From contig CAVWLB010000008.1 in assembly GCA_963755695.1 (NCBI GenBank), forward strand, positions 124,001 to 188,000: 64,000 bases of DNA. Direction: 5' to 3'. A program made the translations under genes and the position numbers. Below, piece by piece: positions 1 to 8,859 of the stretch. Source of the stretch: QHWT01 sp963755695. GTDB lineage: Bacteria > Acidobacteriota > Vicinamibacteria > Vicinamibacterales > 2-12-FULL-66-21. Within the stretch, counting starts at the first letter, position 1, and each line of letters opens with the position of its first letter. Below the pieces are notes generated by a model. That model was not told the origin of the DNA. It ran no database searches and saw only the letters and a list, made by a program, of their open reading frames with translations.

Positions 1-780
1 CCGCAGGATCTGACGACGTTCGGCGGCCGTGAGACCTGGACCGACGAGAAGGTCTGGAATTACGAGGCCGGAGTGAAGACCCGGCTGTTCAACGGCAACG
101 GGGCGTTGAACGTCGCCGCCTTCTACATGGACCTCAGCGATCTGCAGGCAACGGTGACCGCCGGATCATGCTCTTCGCGGGTGATCTTCAACGTGCCGAA
201 AGCGCGAAGCCAGGGAATCGAAATGGAGTTCGAAGCCGCGGCAAGCCGCAACCTCGATTTCGCGATTTCCATGAGCGCCAACGACTCCGAACTGCGCTCG
301 ACGCTGACCTCGACCGACGCCAACGGGAACGTCAGCATCGTCTCGGGGATCGAGAAGGGGCGCCGGCTGCCGACGGTTCCGAAGTTCCAGCTCGCCGCGG
401 CGGCAAACTATCAGTGGGAAGTGCGACCGGGATCGATCGCGTACATCACTGGCACCTACCAGCACATCGGATCGCGCTTCACGCAGGTCGGCGACCAGGA
501 TCTCGGTACGCTCAACCTGCTCTCGTTCGCGCCGAACACGATCGGTGGCCCGCTGACCGCCACCACCTTCACCTACAATCCGGAGCTACCAGGCTACGAC
601 TTGCTGAACCTGCGCGCGGGCGTCCGTCGTGCCAAATGGGATCTCGCGGTGTACCTGAACAACGTCACCGATGAACGGGCGTTGCTCGCGTTCGACCAGG
701 AGCGCGGTACTCGCGCGCGCATCGGCTTCCTGACGAATCCGCCGCGGTCGTTCGGGGTTTCGACGAGAGTGGGCTTTTGA
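1..780 (+). CDS. TonB-dependent receptor, C-terminal part (5' end outside window)
   Basis: The reading frame is open from base 1, so this is the last 259 residues of a longer outer-membrane protein. The translation shows alternating amphipathic strands of a 22-stranded beta-barrel. An early segment (NYEAGVKTRLF) matches the conserved strand with the E-x-G-x-K pattern of TonB receptors. The protein ends in GVSTRVGF with a terminal aromatic residue, the usual BAM recognition signal. Family knowledge implies energised uptake of siderophores, cobalamin or glycans; the substrate cannot be told because plug and TonB box are missing. It converges on the GYD gene. Confidence 0.88.
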   Translation, partial: PQDLTTFGGRETWTDEKVWNYEAGVKTRLFNGNGALNVAAFYMDLSDLQATVTAGSCSSRVIFNVPKARSQGIEMEFEAAASRNLDFAISMSANDSELRSTLTSTDANGNVSIVSGIEKGRRLPTVPKFQLAAAANYQWEVRPGSIAYITGTYQHIGSRFTQVGDQDLGTLNLLSFAPNTIGGPLTATTFTYNPELPGYDLLNLRAGVRRAKWDLAVYLNNVTDERALLAFDQERGTRARIGFLTNPPRSFGVSTRVGF

Positions 781-791
781 AAGGAAGTCCT

Positions 792-931
792 AACAATCGA
801 AGCTCCGAAGGAAGCCGAAGGGTCGAAGGAGCGCCAGATACGCTCGAAGGAGCGCCAGACACCTTCGAAGTTCCTTCGAAGATATCCGGCGTTCCTTCGA
901 CACTTCGTCTTCCTTCGAATCTTCGATTGTT
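792..931. repeat. Long imperfect inverted repeat between convergent genes
   Basis: Outer arms AACAATCGAAG (792-802) and CTTCGATTGTT (921-931) are perfectly complementary. The next 18 bases inward pair with about three mismatches. Inside, the word TCGAAGGAGCGCCAGA occurs twice in tandem and its complement pairs further in. The whole 140 bp can fold into one long hairpin. It separates the TonB receptor and the GYD gene, which converge, so it may act as a two-way terminator. No coding role is seen. Confidence 0.7.
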
Positions 932-937
932 ACAGTC

Positions 938-1267
938 TCACACGCCGGCTGCTCCGGCCCCGCGGTATGCCACTGACGTCTTGCACGCGGCATCCATCTC
1001 TTCGATGGTGATGAGGGGAGTCGTTTTGACTCGGACGGTACCCGAGGCATTCGCCGCGAGACTCAACGCCAGTCCGCCCGCCAGGTTCGGCACGTCAACG
1101 ATCAACAGGACATCGTCGTCGCCGTACGCGAAGTACATCGCTTCGATTGTTCCGCCAAGTCCCTGGACTGCCTTCTGAAGCACTGCCTTACGGCCCGAGC
1201 CGCCTTCCGCCAACAAGCCTTGGGTTCCCTCTGAGGTGTACGAGGCCGTGATGAGAAACTTTGCCAT
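938..1267 (-). CDS. GYD domain protein
   Basis: A 109-residue protein starting MAKFLITASY, preceded by a good ribosome site (AAAGGAGC). The start at 1267 is preferred over an upstream extension that is arginine-rich and has no homology-like look. The sequence shows the GYD-family pattern: an N-terminal strand, SGRKAVLQKAVQGLGG, then the YFAYGDDDVLLIVDVPN core with the G-D motif. The family forms small ferredoxin-like alpha/beta sandwiches of unknown biochemical role. It follows the permease gene by 67 bp on the same strand and is probably co-transcribed. Confidence 0.85.
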   Translation of the reverse strand: MAKFLITASYTSEGTQGLLAEGGSGRKAVLQKAVQGLGGTIEAMYFAYGDDDVLLIVDVPNLAGGLALSLAANASGTVRVKTTPLITIEEMDAACKTSVAYRGAGAAGV

Positions 1268-1334
1268 ATCAGCTCCTTTGCTCCACATCTCGTCGCCGGC
1301 GAAACGTCGTCGACATGAATGAATCGCACGTTGC

Positions 1335-2573
1335 CTACGCCGCCTGTGCTTCCTGCGGCTGGCCCGCACCGATCCGGACGCGCGACCGGAAGAACAGCAG
1401 CACGAGCAACATGATGGCGAACGACATCGTCGACGAACTCAACCAGAAGGACGTCCAGTTCCTGGTCAGGGTGCCGTCGGCAGCCCTCGTGGTGAAGTAG
1501 TCGAGCGCGGTGCCCGACAGCAGCGATCCGATCAGCATGCCGACGCCGTAGGTGACGAAGGAGATGAATCCCTGCGCGGTGCTGCGGAAGTGCGGCGGCG
1601 CCACCTGGTCGGTGTACAGCTGCCCTGCGACGAAGAAGAAGTCGTAACACACGCCATGAAGAAGGATCGCCAGGTAGAACATCCACATCTTGGCGCCGGC
1701 GTCGCCATAGGCGAGCAGGCCGTAGCGCACGGCCCATGCGCCGAGCCCCATCAGCAGGATCCCGCGCACCGTGGTAATTCGAAAGACGACCGGCATCAGA
1801 AGCATCATCGCTATCTCGGACATCTGCCCGAGGGTCATCTTGCCGGCGGCATTCACGACGCCGACGTCGTTGAGATACGCGTTGGTGAACGAGTAGTAGA
1901 ACGTCAGCGGGATGCAGGCGAGAATCGAGGCGATGACGAACACGGCGAAATCGCGCTGCTTCATCATCACCAGCGCGTCGAGCCCGATGATGCTCCGGGC
2001 GGTAATCGCCTCTCCCTTGGCGCGAGGCGGCGTATGCGGCAGGGCGGCCAGGCTGTAGATCGCCATGACGATCGAGCTCGCGGCAGCGAGCATGAACGGC
2101 GTGGTCGTCGCCTCGACCCGCATGAACCCGACGATCAGGTTGATGACAATCCAGCCGATCGTTCCCAGTACCCGGATCGGCGGAAAGTCGCGACCAGGAT
2201 TGGTGACCTGCTGCATGGTGATCGAGTTGGTGAGCGCGATCGTCGGGAAGTAGCAGAGGCAGAACGCGAGCACCAGCGCGTAGACGGCGCCAAACGTCGT
2301 AACCTTGGTGAGGGCGAACATGCACAGGGCGCCGAGCAGGTAGAGGACCGCCATCACGCGCTCGGTCGCGAAGAACCGATCCGCAACCAGGCCGACGAAG
2401 AACGGCGAAACCAGCGAGGCCACCGAGGCCGTGCCGAAGACGGCTCCCGCCTGGGTACCGGAAAAGTGCAGCGTGCTGGTCAGATAGGTGGTGATGGTGA
2501 CGTACCACGAACCCCAGACTACGTACTCGATGAACATCATCGCGCCGAGGCGCGTTTTCACGAATGCAGCCAC
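1335..2573 (-). CDS. MFS nucleoside:H+ symporter family permease (NupG-like)
   Basis: A 412-residue inner-membrane protein with about 12 hydrophobic segments. The N-terminus (RLGAMMFIEYVVWGSWYVT) and the loop VGLVADRFFATERVMA fit the nucleoside:proton symporter family (NupG/XapB). The segment RDFPPIRVLGTIGWI after the fourth helix is also typical. It lies 22 bp downstream of a transaldolase gene, so the pair plausibly serves uptake of nucleosides and use of their pentose. The substrate is inferred from family and neighbour, not shown. A related MFS sugar permease is the main alternative. Confidence 0.82.
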   Translation of the reverse strand: MAAFVKTRLGAMMFIEYVVWGSWYVTITTYLTSTLHFSGTQAGAVFGTASVASLVSPFFVGLVADRFFATERVMAVLYLLGALCMFALTKVTTFGAVYALVLAFCLCYFPTIALTNSITMQQVTNPGRDFPPIRVLGTIGWIVINLIVGFMRVEATTTPFMLAAASSIVMAIYSLAALPHTPPRAKGEAITARSIIGLDALVMMKQRDFAVFVIASILACIPLTFYYSFTNAYLNDVGVVNAAGKMTLGQMSEIAMMLLMPVVFRITTVRGILLMGLGAWAVRYGLLAYGDAGAKMWMFYLAILLHGVCYDFFFVAGQLYTDQVAPPHFRSTAQGFISFVTYGVGMLIGSLLSGTALDYFTTRAADGTLTRNWTSFWLSSSTMSFAIMLLVLLFFRSRVRIGAGQPQEAQAA

Positions 2574-2595
2574 TCGGTTGTCCTCTCTGATTGAC

Positions 2596-3690
2596 TCAGG
2601 ATTTGGCCTCGTCCGGGTTGGGAATCATCAGGTCACGAATCTGTCCATCGAGCTCGTGGCACGCGGCAATGAACTGCCGCAGCGTCCGCCGGGTGGGTGG
2701 AAACGCATCGAAATCGTCACGCGACAAGCCGTCCTCGTTGTAGGCACGCACGAAATCCGGAAATTTCATCAGCGATGACAGCACCGCAGGATCGACCGGC
2801 TGGTCGATGCGCGACACGACGTCGACGTCGCTCGAGTTGAACCGCATCTGCCATTTGTAGGGAGGCGAAATCACCACCTCGCCGCCGATCAGCGCACTCC
2901 AATGCATGTGATTGCGGAACGCTGCCGACAGCAGCCGCAACCGGTAGCCGCGCTCCTTGAACAGACTGTAGGTCTTCTTGAACACCGCAATGCCGGCCCA
3001 TTCGAGGACGCCGGGATCCACGCTGATGCCCAGCTGCTCCGCGGAAACCTTCAGCCAGTCGTCGAGCCGCCCCACCATGATCGTGCAGACCGATCCCATC
3101 GACGCGACATCCTTGCCCTCTCGCTCGCGCCTCTGAAAGCCACGCTCCACCGCCTCGGCAACGGCGACCGACTGCGGCAACGAAAAGCAGACGGTAGCGT
3201 TGATCGTAATCCCGCGATACGTGGCCTCCTCGATGGCTTCGATCCCCGCCGAGGTCACCGGGATCTTGACGATGATGTTCGGCGCAAGGCCCGCGAACCG
3301 CTCCGCCTGTCGAACGATCGCCTCGGCGTTGCGAAAGAGACGTGGGTCGGTCTGGACCGACAATCGGCCGTTGCGGCCGCCGTGCGCATCAAAGATGGGC
3401 TTCAGCAGCGCTGCCGCCTTCACCGTCATCTCTTCGACGAGCTGCCACGCGATTTGCTCCTCGGTGGCAGTCGGCAGGGAGCGAATGAGACTGAGGATGC
3501 GGTCCTTCCAGAGGTGCATCTCCTTTTTGAGGACCTCGACCACGATCACCGGATTGCAGGTGGCGCCGACCGCCCCCTGGCCGATCGACCACGTCAGCTC
3601 CTGAATGGATGCAGAATCGTTCCACAGCGCAGTGGGCGTCGTCTGCGTCATCTCGTGAAGACGGCCTTTGTAACCGGCTGCGGTCGCCAT
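2596..3690 (-). CDS. Transaldolase family protein
   Basis: 364 residues with start ATG at 3690, preceded by GGAGG. The TIM-barrel transaldolase signatures are visible: ATCNPVIV near residue 43, LSVQTDPRL near 110, and NIIVKIPVT with the likely Schiff-base lysine K142. ITINATVCFS and SMGSVCTIMVGRLDDW follow. The enzyme transfers dihydroxyacetone units between sugar phosphates in the pentose phosphate pathway. At 364 residues it is of the longer transaldolase type. It heads an operon with the permease and the GYD protein. The longer frame to 3840 has no support. Confidence 0.88.
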   Translation of the reverse strand: MATAAGYKGRLHEMTQTTPTALWNDSASIQELTWSIGQGAVGATCNPVIVVEVLKKEMHLWKDRILSLIRSLPTATEEQIAWQLVEEMTVKAAALLKPIFDAHGGRNGRLSVQTDPRLFRNAEAIVRQAERFAGLAPNIIVKIPVTSAGIEAIEEATYRGITINATVCFSLPQSVAVAEAVERGFQRREREGKDVASMGSVCTIMVGRLDDWLKVSAEQLGISVDPGVLEWAGIAVFKKTYSLFKERGYRLRLLSAAFRNHMHWSALIGGEVVISPPYKWQMRFNSSDVDVVSRIDQPVDPAVLSSLMKFPDFVRAYNEDGLSRDDFDAFPPTRRTLRQFIAACHELDGQIRDLMIPNPDEAKS

Positions 3691-3929
3691 GGAGCCTCCA
3701 GTCTCGTGGATCATGGAACGCGCCAAGGGTATACACTGCCGTCGCGAGATTGCAAATCTCCGGCGGGTCTGACAGGTTGAAAAGTGAGTGTGTAGGGCGG
3801 CTCTTGAGAGGCGCCGCGCCACGCTGGGTTTCCTAAACACCCGCCCTGCATCCCGGATGTGGAGGCTCCGGCTGGTCTAAAGGCCCGCCCTGCATACCCG
3901 GCAGGCACATTTCGAAATCGAGGCAAGCC
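3691..3929. promoter_or_regulatory. Divergent intergenic region with a direct repeat
   Basis: This 239-bp gap separates the divergent transaldolase and mmsA genes and must hold both promoters. It contains two copies of CCCGCCCTGCAT (3840-3851 and 3884-3895), each preceded by CTAAA and followed by CCCGG, 44 bp apart. That spacing is about four helical turns, so the copies could be binding sites for one regulator. I cannot assign promoter elements with confidence. Confidence 0.45.
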
Positions 3930-5387
3930 GTGCAGAACTATGTCGAGGGCGGCTGGCGCCCCTCAACCGCAACCCAGACACTCCCCGTCATGAACCCGGC
4001 GACCGGTGACGAACTCGATCGCGTACCACTCTCACCCGCCGCCGATATCGACGCGGCCGCCCAGGCGGCCGCACGCGCATTTCCGGCCTGGCGCCGGATT
4101 CCTGTCACCGATCGCGTGCAGTACCTCTTCAAGTTGAAGATGCTCCTTGAAGAACACTTCGACGACCTCGCCAGGACGATCACGATGGAAGCCGGGAAGA
4201 CCCTGGCCGAATCCCGTGGCGAGATGCGCCGCGCGGTCGAGAACGTGGAGGTGGCCTGCGGCGCGCCGATCATGATCCAGGGCTACAACTCCGAAGACAT
4301 CGCCGCCGGTATCGACGAAATCATGATCCGGCAGCCGATCGGCGTCTGCGCGGTCATTGCGCCGTTCAACTTTCCGGGCATGATCCCGTTCTGGTTCTTT
4401 CCCTACGCCATTGCCGCCGGCAACACCCTGTTAATCAAGCCGTCGGAGCGCGTGCCGCTGACGATGCAGAAAGTATTCGGACTGCTGGACGCGCTCAAGC
4501 TGCCGCCAGGAGTGGTGAATCTCGTCAACGGCGGCCGTGAAGCCGTCGACGCAATCCTCGATCATCCGCTGATCAGGACGGTCAGTTTCGTGGGATCGAC
4601 TGCGACGGCGCTTCACGTCTACTCGCGCGGGGCCGCGCACGGCAAGCGCGTCCAGTGTCAGGGGGGCGCGAAGAACCCGGTCGTGATTCTGCCGGACGCC
4701 GATCTCACGGCCGCGACCGAGATCGTCGCCGACAGTGCGTTCGGATGCGCGGGTCAGCGCTGCCTGGCCTCGTCGTTCGCCATCGCCGTGGGCGAGGCGG
4801 TCAAGCCGTTCGCCGAAGCCATGCAGGCGCGGGCGAGAGCACGCGTGACCGGCTATGGCCTCGACGAAGGCGTGCAGATGGGGCCGGTGATTACGCCGGA
4901 AAGCCGGGCTCGAGTCGAGCAACTCATCGACAAAGCCGTACGCGAGGGAGCGCGTGCCACTGTCGACGGCCGGAACCCGGACACCAAATACAAGAAGGGC
5001 AACTTCCTCGCGCCGACGATTCTCGAGGACCTGCCATTCGGGAGCGACGTGGCGGCAACCGAGATTTTCGGTCCAGTGCTGTCGATTCACCGCGCGAACG
5101 ATATCGACGAAGCGATCGCCGTCGTCAATACCGGACGGTACGGCAACCAGGCGTCGCTCTTCACCAGCAGCGGCTCGAACGCACGCAAGTTCCGCTACGA
5201 AGCGGAAGTGGGCAACGTCGGCATCAACGTCGGCGTGGCCGCGCCGATGGCGTTCTTCCCGTTCAGCGGGGCGCGGGAGAGTTTCTTCGGGGATCTGCAC
5301 GGTCAGGGCCGCGACGCCTTCGAGTTCTTCACGCAGCAGAAGGTCGTGGTGGAGCGGTGGCCAAAAGCCTGGACGCGCAAGTTCTGA
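3930..5387 (+). CDS. mmsA: Methylmalonate-semialdehyde dehydrogenase (CoA-acylating)
   Basis: 485 residues from a GTG start at 3930. The aldehyde dehydrogenase fold is clear: the Rossmann part APFNFPGMIPFWFFPYA near 144-160, the NAD site VSFVGSTATA near 218, and the catalytic cysteine C278 in FGCAGQRC. The position of the usual general-base glutamate reads QGGAKNP, which is the hallmark of the CoA-dependent MMSDH branch. The enzyme converts (methyl)malonate semialdehyde plus CoA to propionyl- or acetyl-CoA in valine and myo-inositol breakdown. An acetate-type permease pair lies downstream, which fits short-chain acyl metabolism. Confidence 0.93.
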   Translation: MQNYVEGGWRPSTATQTLPVMNPATGDELDRVPLSPAADIDAAAQAAARAFPAWRRIPVTDRVQYLFKLKMLLEEHFDDLARTITMEAGKTLAESRGEMRRAVENVEVACGAPIMIQGYNSEDIAAGIDEIMIRQPIGVCAVIAPFNFPGMIPFWFFPYAIAAGNTLLIKPSERVPLTMQKVFGLLDALKLPPGVVNLVNGGREAVDAILDHPLIRTVSFVGSTATALHVYSRGAAHGKRVQCQGGAKNPVVILPDADLTAATEIVADSAFGCAGQRCLASSFAIAVGEAVKPFAEAMQARARARVTGYGLDEGVQMGPVITPESRARVEQLIDKAVREGARATVDGRNPDTKYKKGNFLAPTILEDLPFGSDVAATEIFGPVLSIHRANDIDEAIAVVNTGRYGNQASLFTSSGSNARKFRYEAEVGNVGINVGVAAPMAFFPFSGARESFFGDLHGQGRDAFEFFTQQKVVVERWPKAWTRKF

Positions 5388-5427
5388 CCGGGGATCACCA
5401 GGATCGACATCGACTGGATCCAGCAGG

Positions 5428-5800
5428 ATGACGACATCGAGTCAGCCAATCGCCAAACCCGGTCCTGAAGGCCCGCCCGACGCGCCCGGATTGTCGGAGG
5501 CGAAACGGCGGGCCCTGCTGGATTCCAGAGAGTTCAAGCATCTGGTCGCGAGCCGCTGGCGGGTGTCGCTCGTATTGACCGGGCTGCTGTTCGTTCTCTA
5601 TTACGGCTACATCATGCTGATCGCAGCCAACCGTGCGCTGCGTCTCACGGCGGATCGGCGAGGTGACGACGCTCGGCATTCCACTCGGCGCCGCGGTGAT
5701 CGTCGGCGCGTGGGTGCTGACCGCGGCCTACGTCGTGTGGGCGAATCGGCACTACGACGGAGAGGCTGCCCGCCTTCGCCGACAAGCCGGCCCCCAGTAA
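5428..5800 (+). pseudogene. DUF485 small membrane protein, frameshifted
   Basis: Starting at ATG 5428 the frame gives a proline-rich leader and then LVASRWRVSLVLTGLLF with a first membrane helix, typical of DUF485. Near 5645-5655 the family-like sequence moves to another frame, where RIGEVTTLGIPLGAAVIVGA and WVLTAAYVVWANRHYD complete the domain up to a TAA at 5798. A single base change restores about 120 residues. DUF485 genes (yjcH type) almost always sit just before an ActP symporter, as here. It is either a sequence error or a broken gene. Confidence 0.75.
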
Positions 5801-5807
5801 CCGACGC

Positions 5808-7354
5808 ATGCAGACGACGCTCGGCACGCCGACGGCCTCGGCCGTCATCTTCTTCCTCGTCATCGTCGCGCTGACGCTGGCCGTCACCTACTGGGCGGCG
5901 CGGCGGACGCGATCGACGCGCGAGTTCTACGCCGCGGGCCGCTCGATCAGTCCGCTGCAGAACGGCCTCGCGCTGGCCGGCGACTACATGAGCGCCGCGT
6001 CGTTCCTCGGCATCGCCGGCCTCGTCGCGCTGCGCGGCTACGACGGGATGATCTACGCCACCGGCTGGCTGGTCGGCTGGCCGGCGCTGATGTTCCTGAT
6101 CGCCGAGCCGCTGCGCAATCTCGGCAAGTTCACCTTCGCCGACGTCGTCGCGTTCCGCCTGCGGCAGGTGCCGGTGCGCATCGCGTCGGCATTCGGCGGC
6201 GATCCTGACGCTGCTCTTCTACGTGCTCGCGCAGATGGTCGGCGCCGGCAACCTGATTCGGCTGATGTTCGGCATGCCGTACGAGTGGGCGGTGGTGAGC
6301 GTCGGCGTCGTGATGCTTGCCTACGTGCTCTTCGGCGGGATGATCGCGACGACGTGGGTGCAGATCATCAAGGCCATCCTGCTGCTGTTCGGCGTGACGC
6401 TGCTGACGGTGCTGGTGCTCTGGCGCAGTTCCACTTCTCGCCTGGCGCGCTCTATGCGGCGGTGGCTGCCCGCTACGGCCAGGCGGCGCTCGAGCCCGGC
6501 GGCCTGGTCAGCGATCCGATCGACGCGATCTCGCTCGGCCTGGCGCTGATGCTCGGCCTGCTCGGCCTGCCGCACATCCTGATGCGCTTCTACACCGTGC
6601 CCGACGCGCGCGCGGCGCGCGCGATCGGTGCTCTACGCGACCGGATTCATCGGCTACTTCTATCTGATCATTCCGATCGTCGGGTTTCGGCGCCTCGGCG
6701 CTGGTCGGCCGCGACGCTGATTCGATCGATCGATGCCGGCGGCAACATGGCGGCGCCGCTCGTCGCGGAGCTGCTCGGCGGCACGCCGTTTCTCGGCTTC
6801 ATCGCCGCCGTCGCGTTCGCGACGATCCTCGCCGTCGTCGCCGGGCCTGACGCTTGCCGGCGCGAGCGCGCTGTCGCACGACATCTTCACGCACGCCATC
6901 CGCGAAGGGGCAGGCGACCGAGCACGAGCAGGTCCGCGTCGCGCGCGATCGCGACCGTGGTGTTCGGCGTCGTCGCCGTGTCGCTGGGCATCCTGTTCAA
7001 GGGGCAGAACGTCGCGTTCATGGTCGGCCTGGCGTTCGCGGTGGCGTGCAGCGCCAATTTCCCGCCGCTGCTGCTGTCGATCGTGTGGCGCCGGTTCAAC
7101 ACCGCGGGCGCGGTGTGCTCGATCGTGTCCGGCGCGCTGCTCTCCGTCACGCTGATCGTGCTGAGCCCGACGGTCTGGGTGGACCTGCTGCACAACCCCA
7201 CTGCGATCTTCCCGCTGCGCAATCCCGCGATCGTCTCGATGCCGGTCAGCTTTCTGTGCGGAGTGATCGCCTCGCTTCTCACTCGCGAACCGGAAGCGGA
7301 ATGCGTTTCGACGACGAGAAGCTGCGGACCTATCTCGGCCTCGGCGCAGAGTAG
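5808..7354 (+). pseudogene. actP: ActP-like acetate/cation symporter (SSS family), several frameshifts
   Basis: The first 130 residues from ATG 5808 are a clean sodium:solute symporter start (FYAAGRSISPLQNGLALAGD, then SAASFLGIAG). After about 6200 the matching sequence hops between frames: VLAQMVGAGNLIRLMFGMPY, then LGLLGLPHILMRFYTVPD, GYFYLIIPIVGF, LAGASALSHDIFTHAIR, LGILFKGQNVAFMVGLAFAV, and finally RTYLGLGAE ending at 7354. About seven single-base indels are needed (near 6200, 6425, 6625, 6685, 6845, 6910 and 7300) for a roughly 510-residue transporter. No stop codons occur apart from the shifts. The role would be monocarboxylate uptake with DUF485. It may be sequencing error in very GC-rich DNA or real decay. 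Confidence 0.8.
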
Positions 7355-7424
7355 CCAGCCAGCCCGCCGATTGGGAAGGAACAAAATCTAGAAGCTGGCA
7401 ACGCTCTGGCATCGTTACACCGAC

Positions 7425-8780
7425 GTGACATTCTCGAGTTGCGTCGGTGCGTTGCTCCTCGCGGCCTCGCTTGTCGCTCCCCCGGTGGCGCGGCTTTTTT
7501 CCTCGGACGCCCCTATCGAGGTGACGCTGGAGGCACCGCTGAAGCAGCTTTTCGACAAAGGGGTCAGCGACGGCGACTACAGCGTTAAGGGCTCGCTCTC
7601 GTACCGCGATGCCGCAGGGGGAAACGAGGGAGTCGCAGAGGACGTCGAAGTCTCCGTGCGCGGTCACTCGAGCCGGCGCGAAGCCGAGTGCTCCTTTCCA
7701 AAACTGAAGATCAAGTTCGCCAAGTCCGACCGGTCGCAATCCATCTTCGCCGGCCTGGACGGCCTCCGCATCGGGACCCACTGCGGTGAAAATCCCGGCG
7801 AGGAGCGCACGCCAAAGTTCGGCCGGCTCGCCAACGAAAAATCGCCGCTGCGCGAGGTGCTGGTCTACCGGCTGCTCGAGGTGGTCGGCGTGCCGACCCT
7901 GAAAGCGCGTCCCGCGCGTATGACCTACATCGACAAGACAGCGCAAGGCTCACCGGTCGTCCGCAACGCCGTGCTGCTCGAGGATGACGATGATCTGATC
8001 AAGCGGCTGGAGGGAACCGGTGAGATCAAAGAGGAGCAGTTCACGAATGCGCGGGATAGATTCTCGCCGAGGGACAGCGCCGCGGTGGCGTTCGCGCAGG
8101 CCATGATTGGCAACTTCGACTGGTGCCTGCGCTTCCATCCCGACGACATGTATCGCTGCAACTCGCGGCAGCCGCTCTGGAACATCATGGCGGTCACGCG
8201 CCAGGATCGCGCCGCGATACCGGTCATCTCCGACTTCGATCTGGCCGGCATGGTGGTCGGGCAGCACAACTGGTTCGACCAGGTGTATAACATCGGCTTC
8301 GTTCCGTCGCGGTCGTCGATCGAGGTCGAAGTCCTCAGCCAGGTGCAACACACCCGTTCGCTGTTCCCGAGGGCAGAGCTCGACCAGGCGCGACGCCACT
8401 TCCTCGAGCGCAAGCCGGCCTTGTACGATGCCGTCGCCAAGGCCCATCTCGATCCGCACGGGCGCGATCTCGCCCGTCGATACCTCGACGCCTTTTTCGA
8501 TGCCATCGCGGCCGACACCACGTTCTACCGCCCGGTGGTGGTGAAGCCGGATACGCGCGTCTATCTGGATCCAAGGAAGTCGCGAGAAGCGTGTGGCGCC
8601 GGCGATACGATCCTACCGGGGACGCCGGTCAATGAGATACGGCGCGACGGAGGAATGGCCGAAGTGGCACTTCTCGATGCGCGCTGGCACTGGGCGCCAC
8701 CTGCGGAGTGCAAGGCGGTACAGTCGGGACCGGTGTGGATCGATGCCGACGCCATCAGCGCCGACTATCCGGATAAATGA
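7425..8780 (+). CDS. Secreted CotH-like protein of unknown function
   Basis: 451 residues with a GTG start and an N-terminal hydrophobic stretch (VGALLLAASLVAPPVA) that looks like a signal peptide. The pattern VRGHSSRREAECSFPKLKIKF near residue 75-100 recalls the G-x-S-R...PK motif of CotH proteins, which have an atypical kinase fold. Later VISDFDLAGMV and the HNW segment are placed like the CotH metal/ATP site. The C-terminal 80 residues look like a separate small domain. The similarity is partial and judged by eye. Substrate and partners are unknown; neighbours give no hint. Confidence 0.55.
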   Translation: MTFSSCVGALLLAASLVAPPVARLFSSDAPIEVTLEAPLKQLFDKGVSDGDYSVKGSLSYRDAAGGNEGVAEDVEVSVRGHSSRREAECSFPKLKIKFAKSDRSQSIFAGLDGLRIGTHCGENPGEERTPKFGRLANEKSPLREVLVYRLLEVVGVPTLKARPARMTYIDKTAQGSPVVRNAVLLEDDDDLIKRLEGTGEIKEEQFTNARDRFSPRDSAAVAFAQAMIGNFDWCLRFHPDDMYRCNSRQPLWNIMAVTRQDRAAIPVISDFDLAGMVVGQHNWFDQVYNIGFVPSRSSIEVEVLSQVQHTRSLFPRAELDQARRHFLERKPALYDAVAKAHLDPHGRDLARRYLDAFFDAIAADTTFYRPVVVKPDTRVYLDPRKSREACGAGDTILPGTPVNEIRRDGGMAEVALLDARWHWAPPAECKAVQSGPVWIDADAISADYPDK

Positions 8781-8859
8781 GCTAAGAAAGGCGGAAGACT
8801 GAAGACGGGAGGAAGGAAGGCTTTCTGCCTCCTGCCTCCTGCCTCCTGCCTTCTTCGAA
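8781..8859. repeat. Purine/pyrimidine-strand inverted repeat between convergent genes
   Basis: GGAGGAAGGAAGG on the left faces a run of tandem CCTGCCT/TGCCTCC words on the right, so the two halves can pair. It sits between the CotH-like gene and yceI, which converge, and could act as a two-way terminator. The repeated heptamer TGCCTCC occurs at least three times in a row. Confidence 0.6.

Noticed and set aside
1590..2594. 334-residue plus-strand frame opposite the permease gene
   Set aside because: Arg/His/Gln-rich shadow with no motif; the minus strand has 12 clear helices.
6660..7946. 428-residue minus-strand frame across actP and the CotH-like gene
   Set aside because: Composition is typical for GC-rich antisense; plus-strand symporter motifs explain the DNA.
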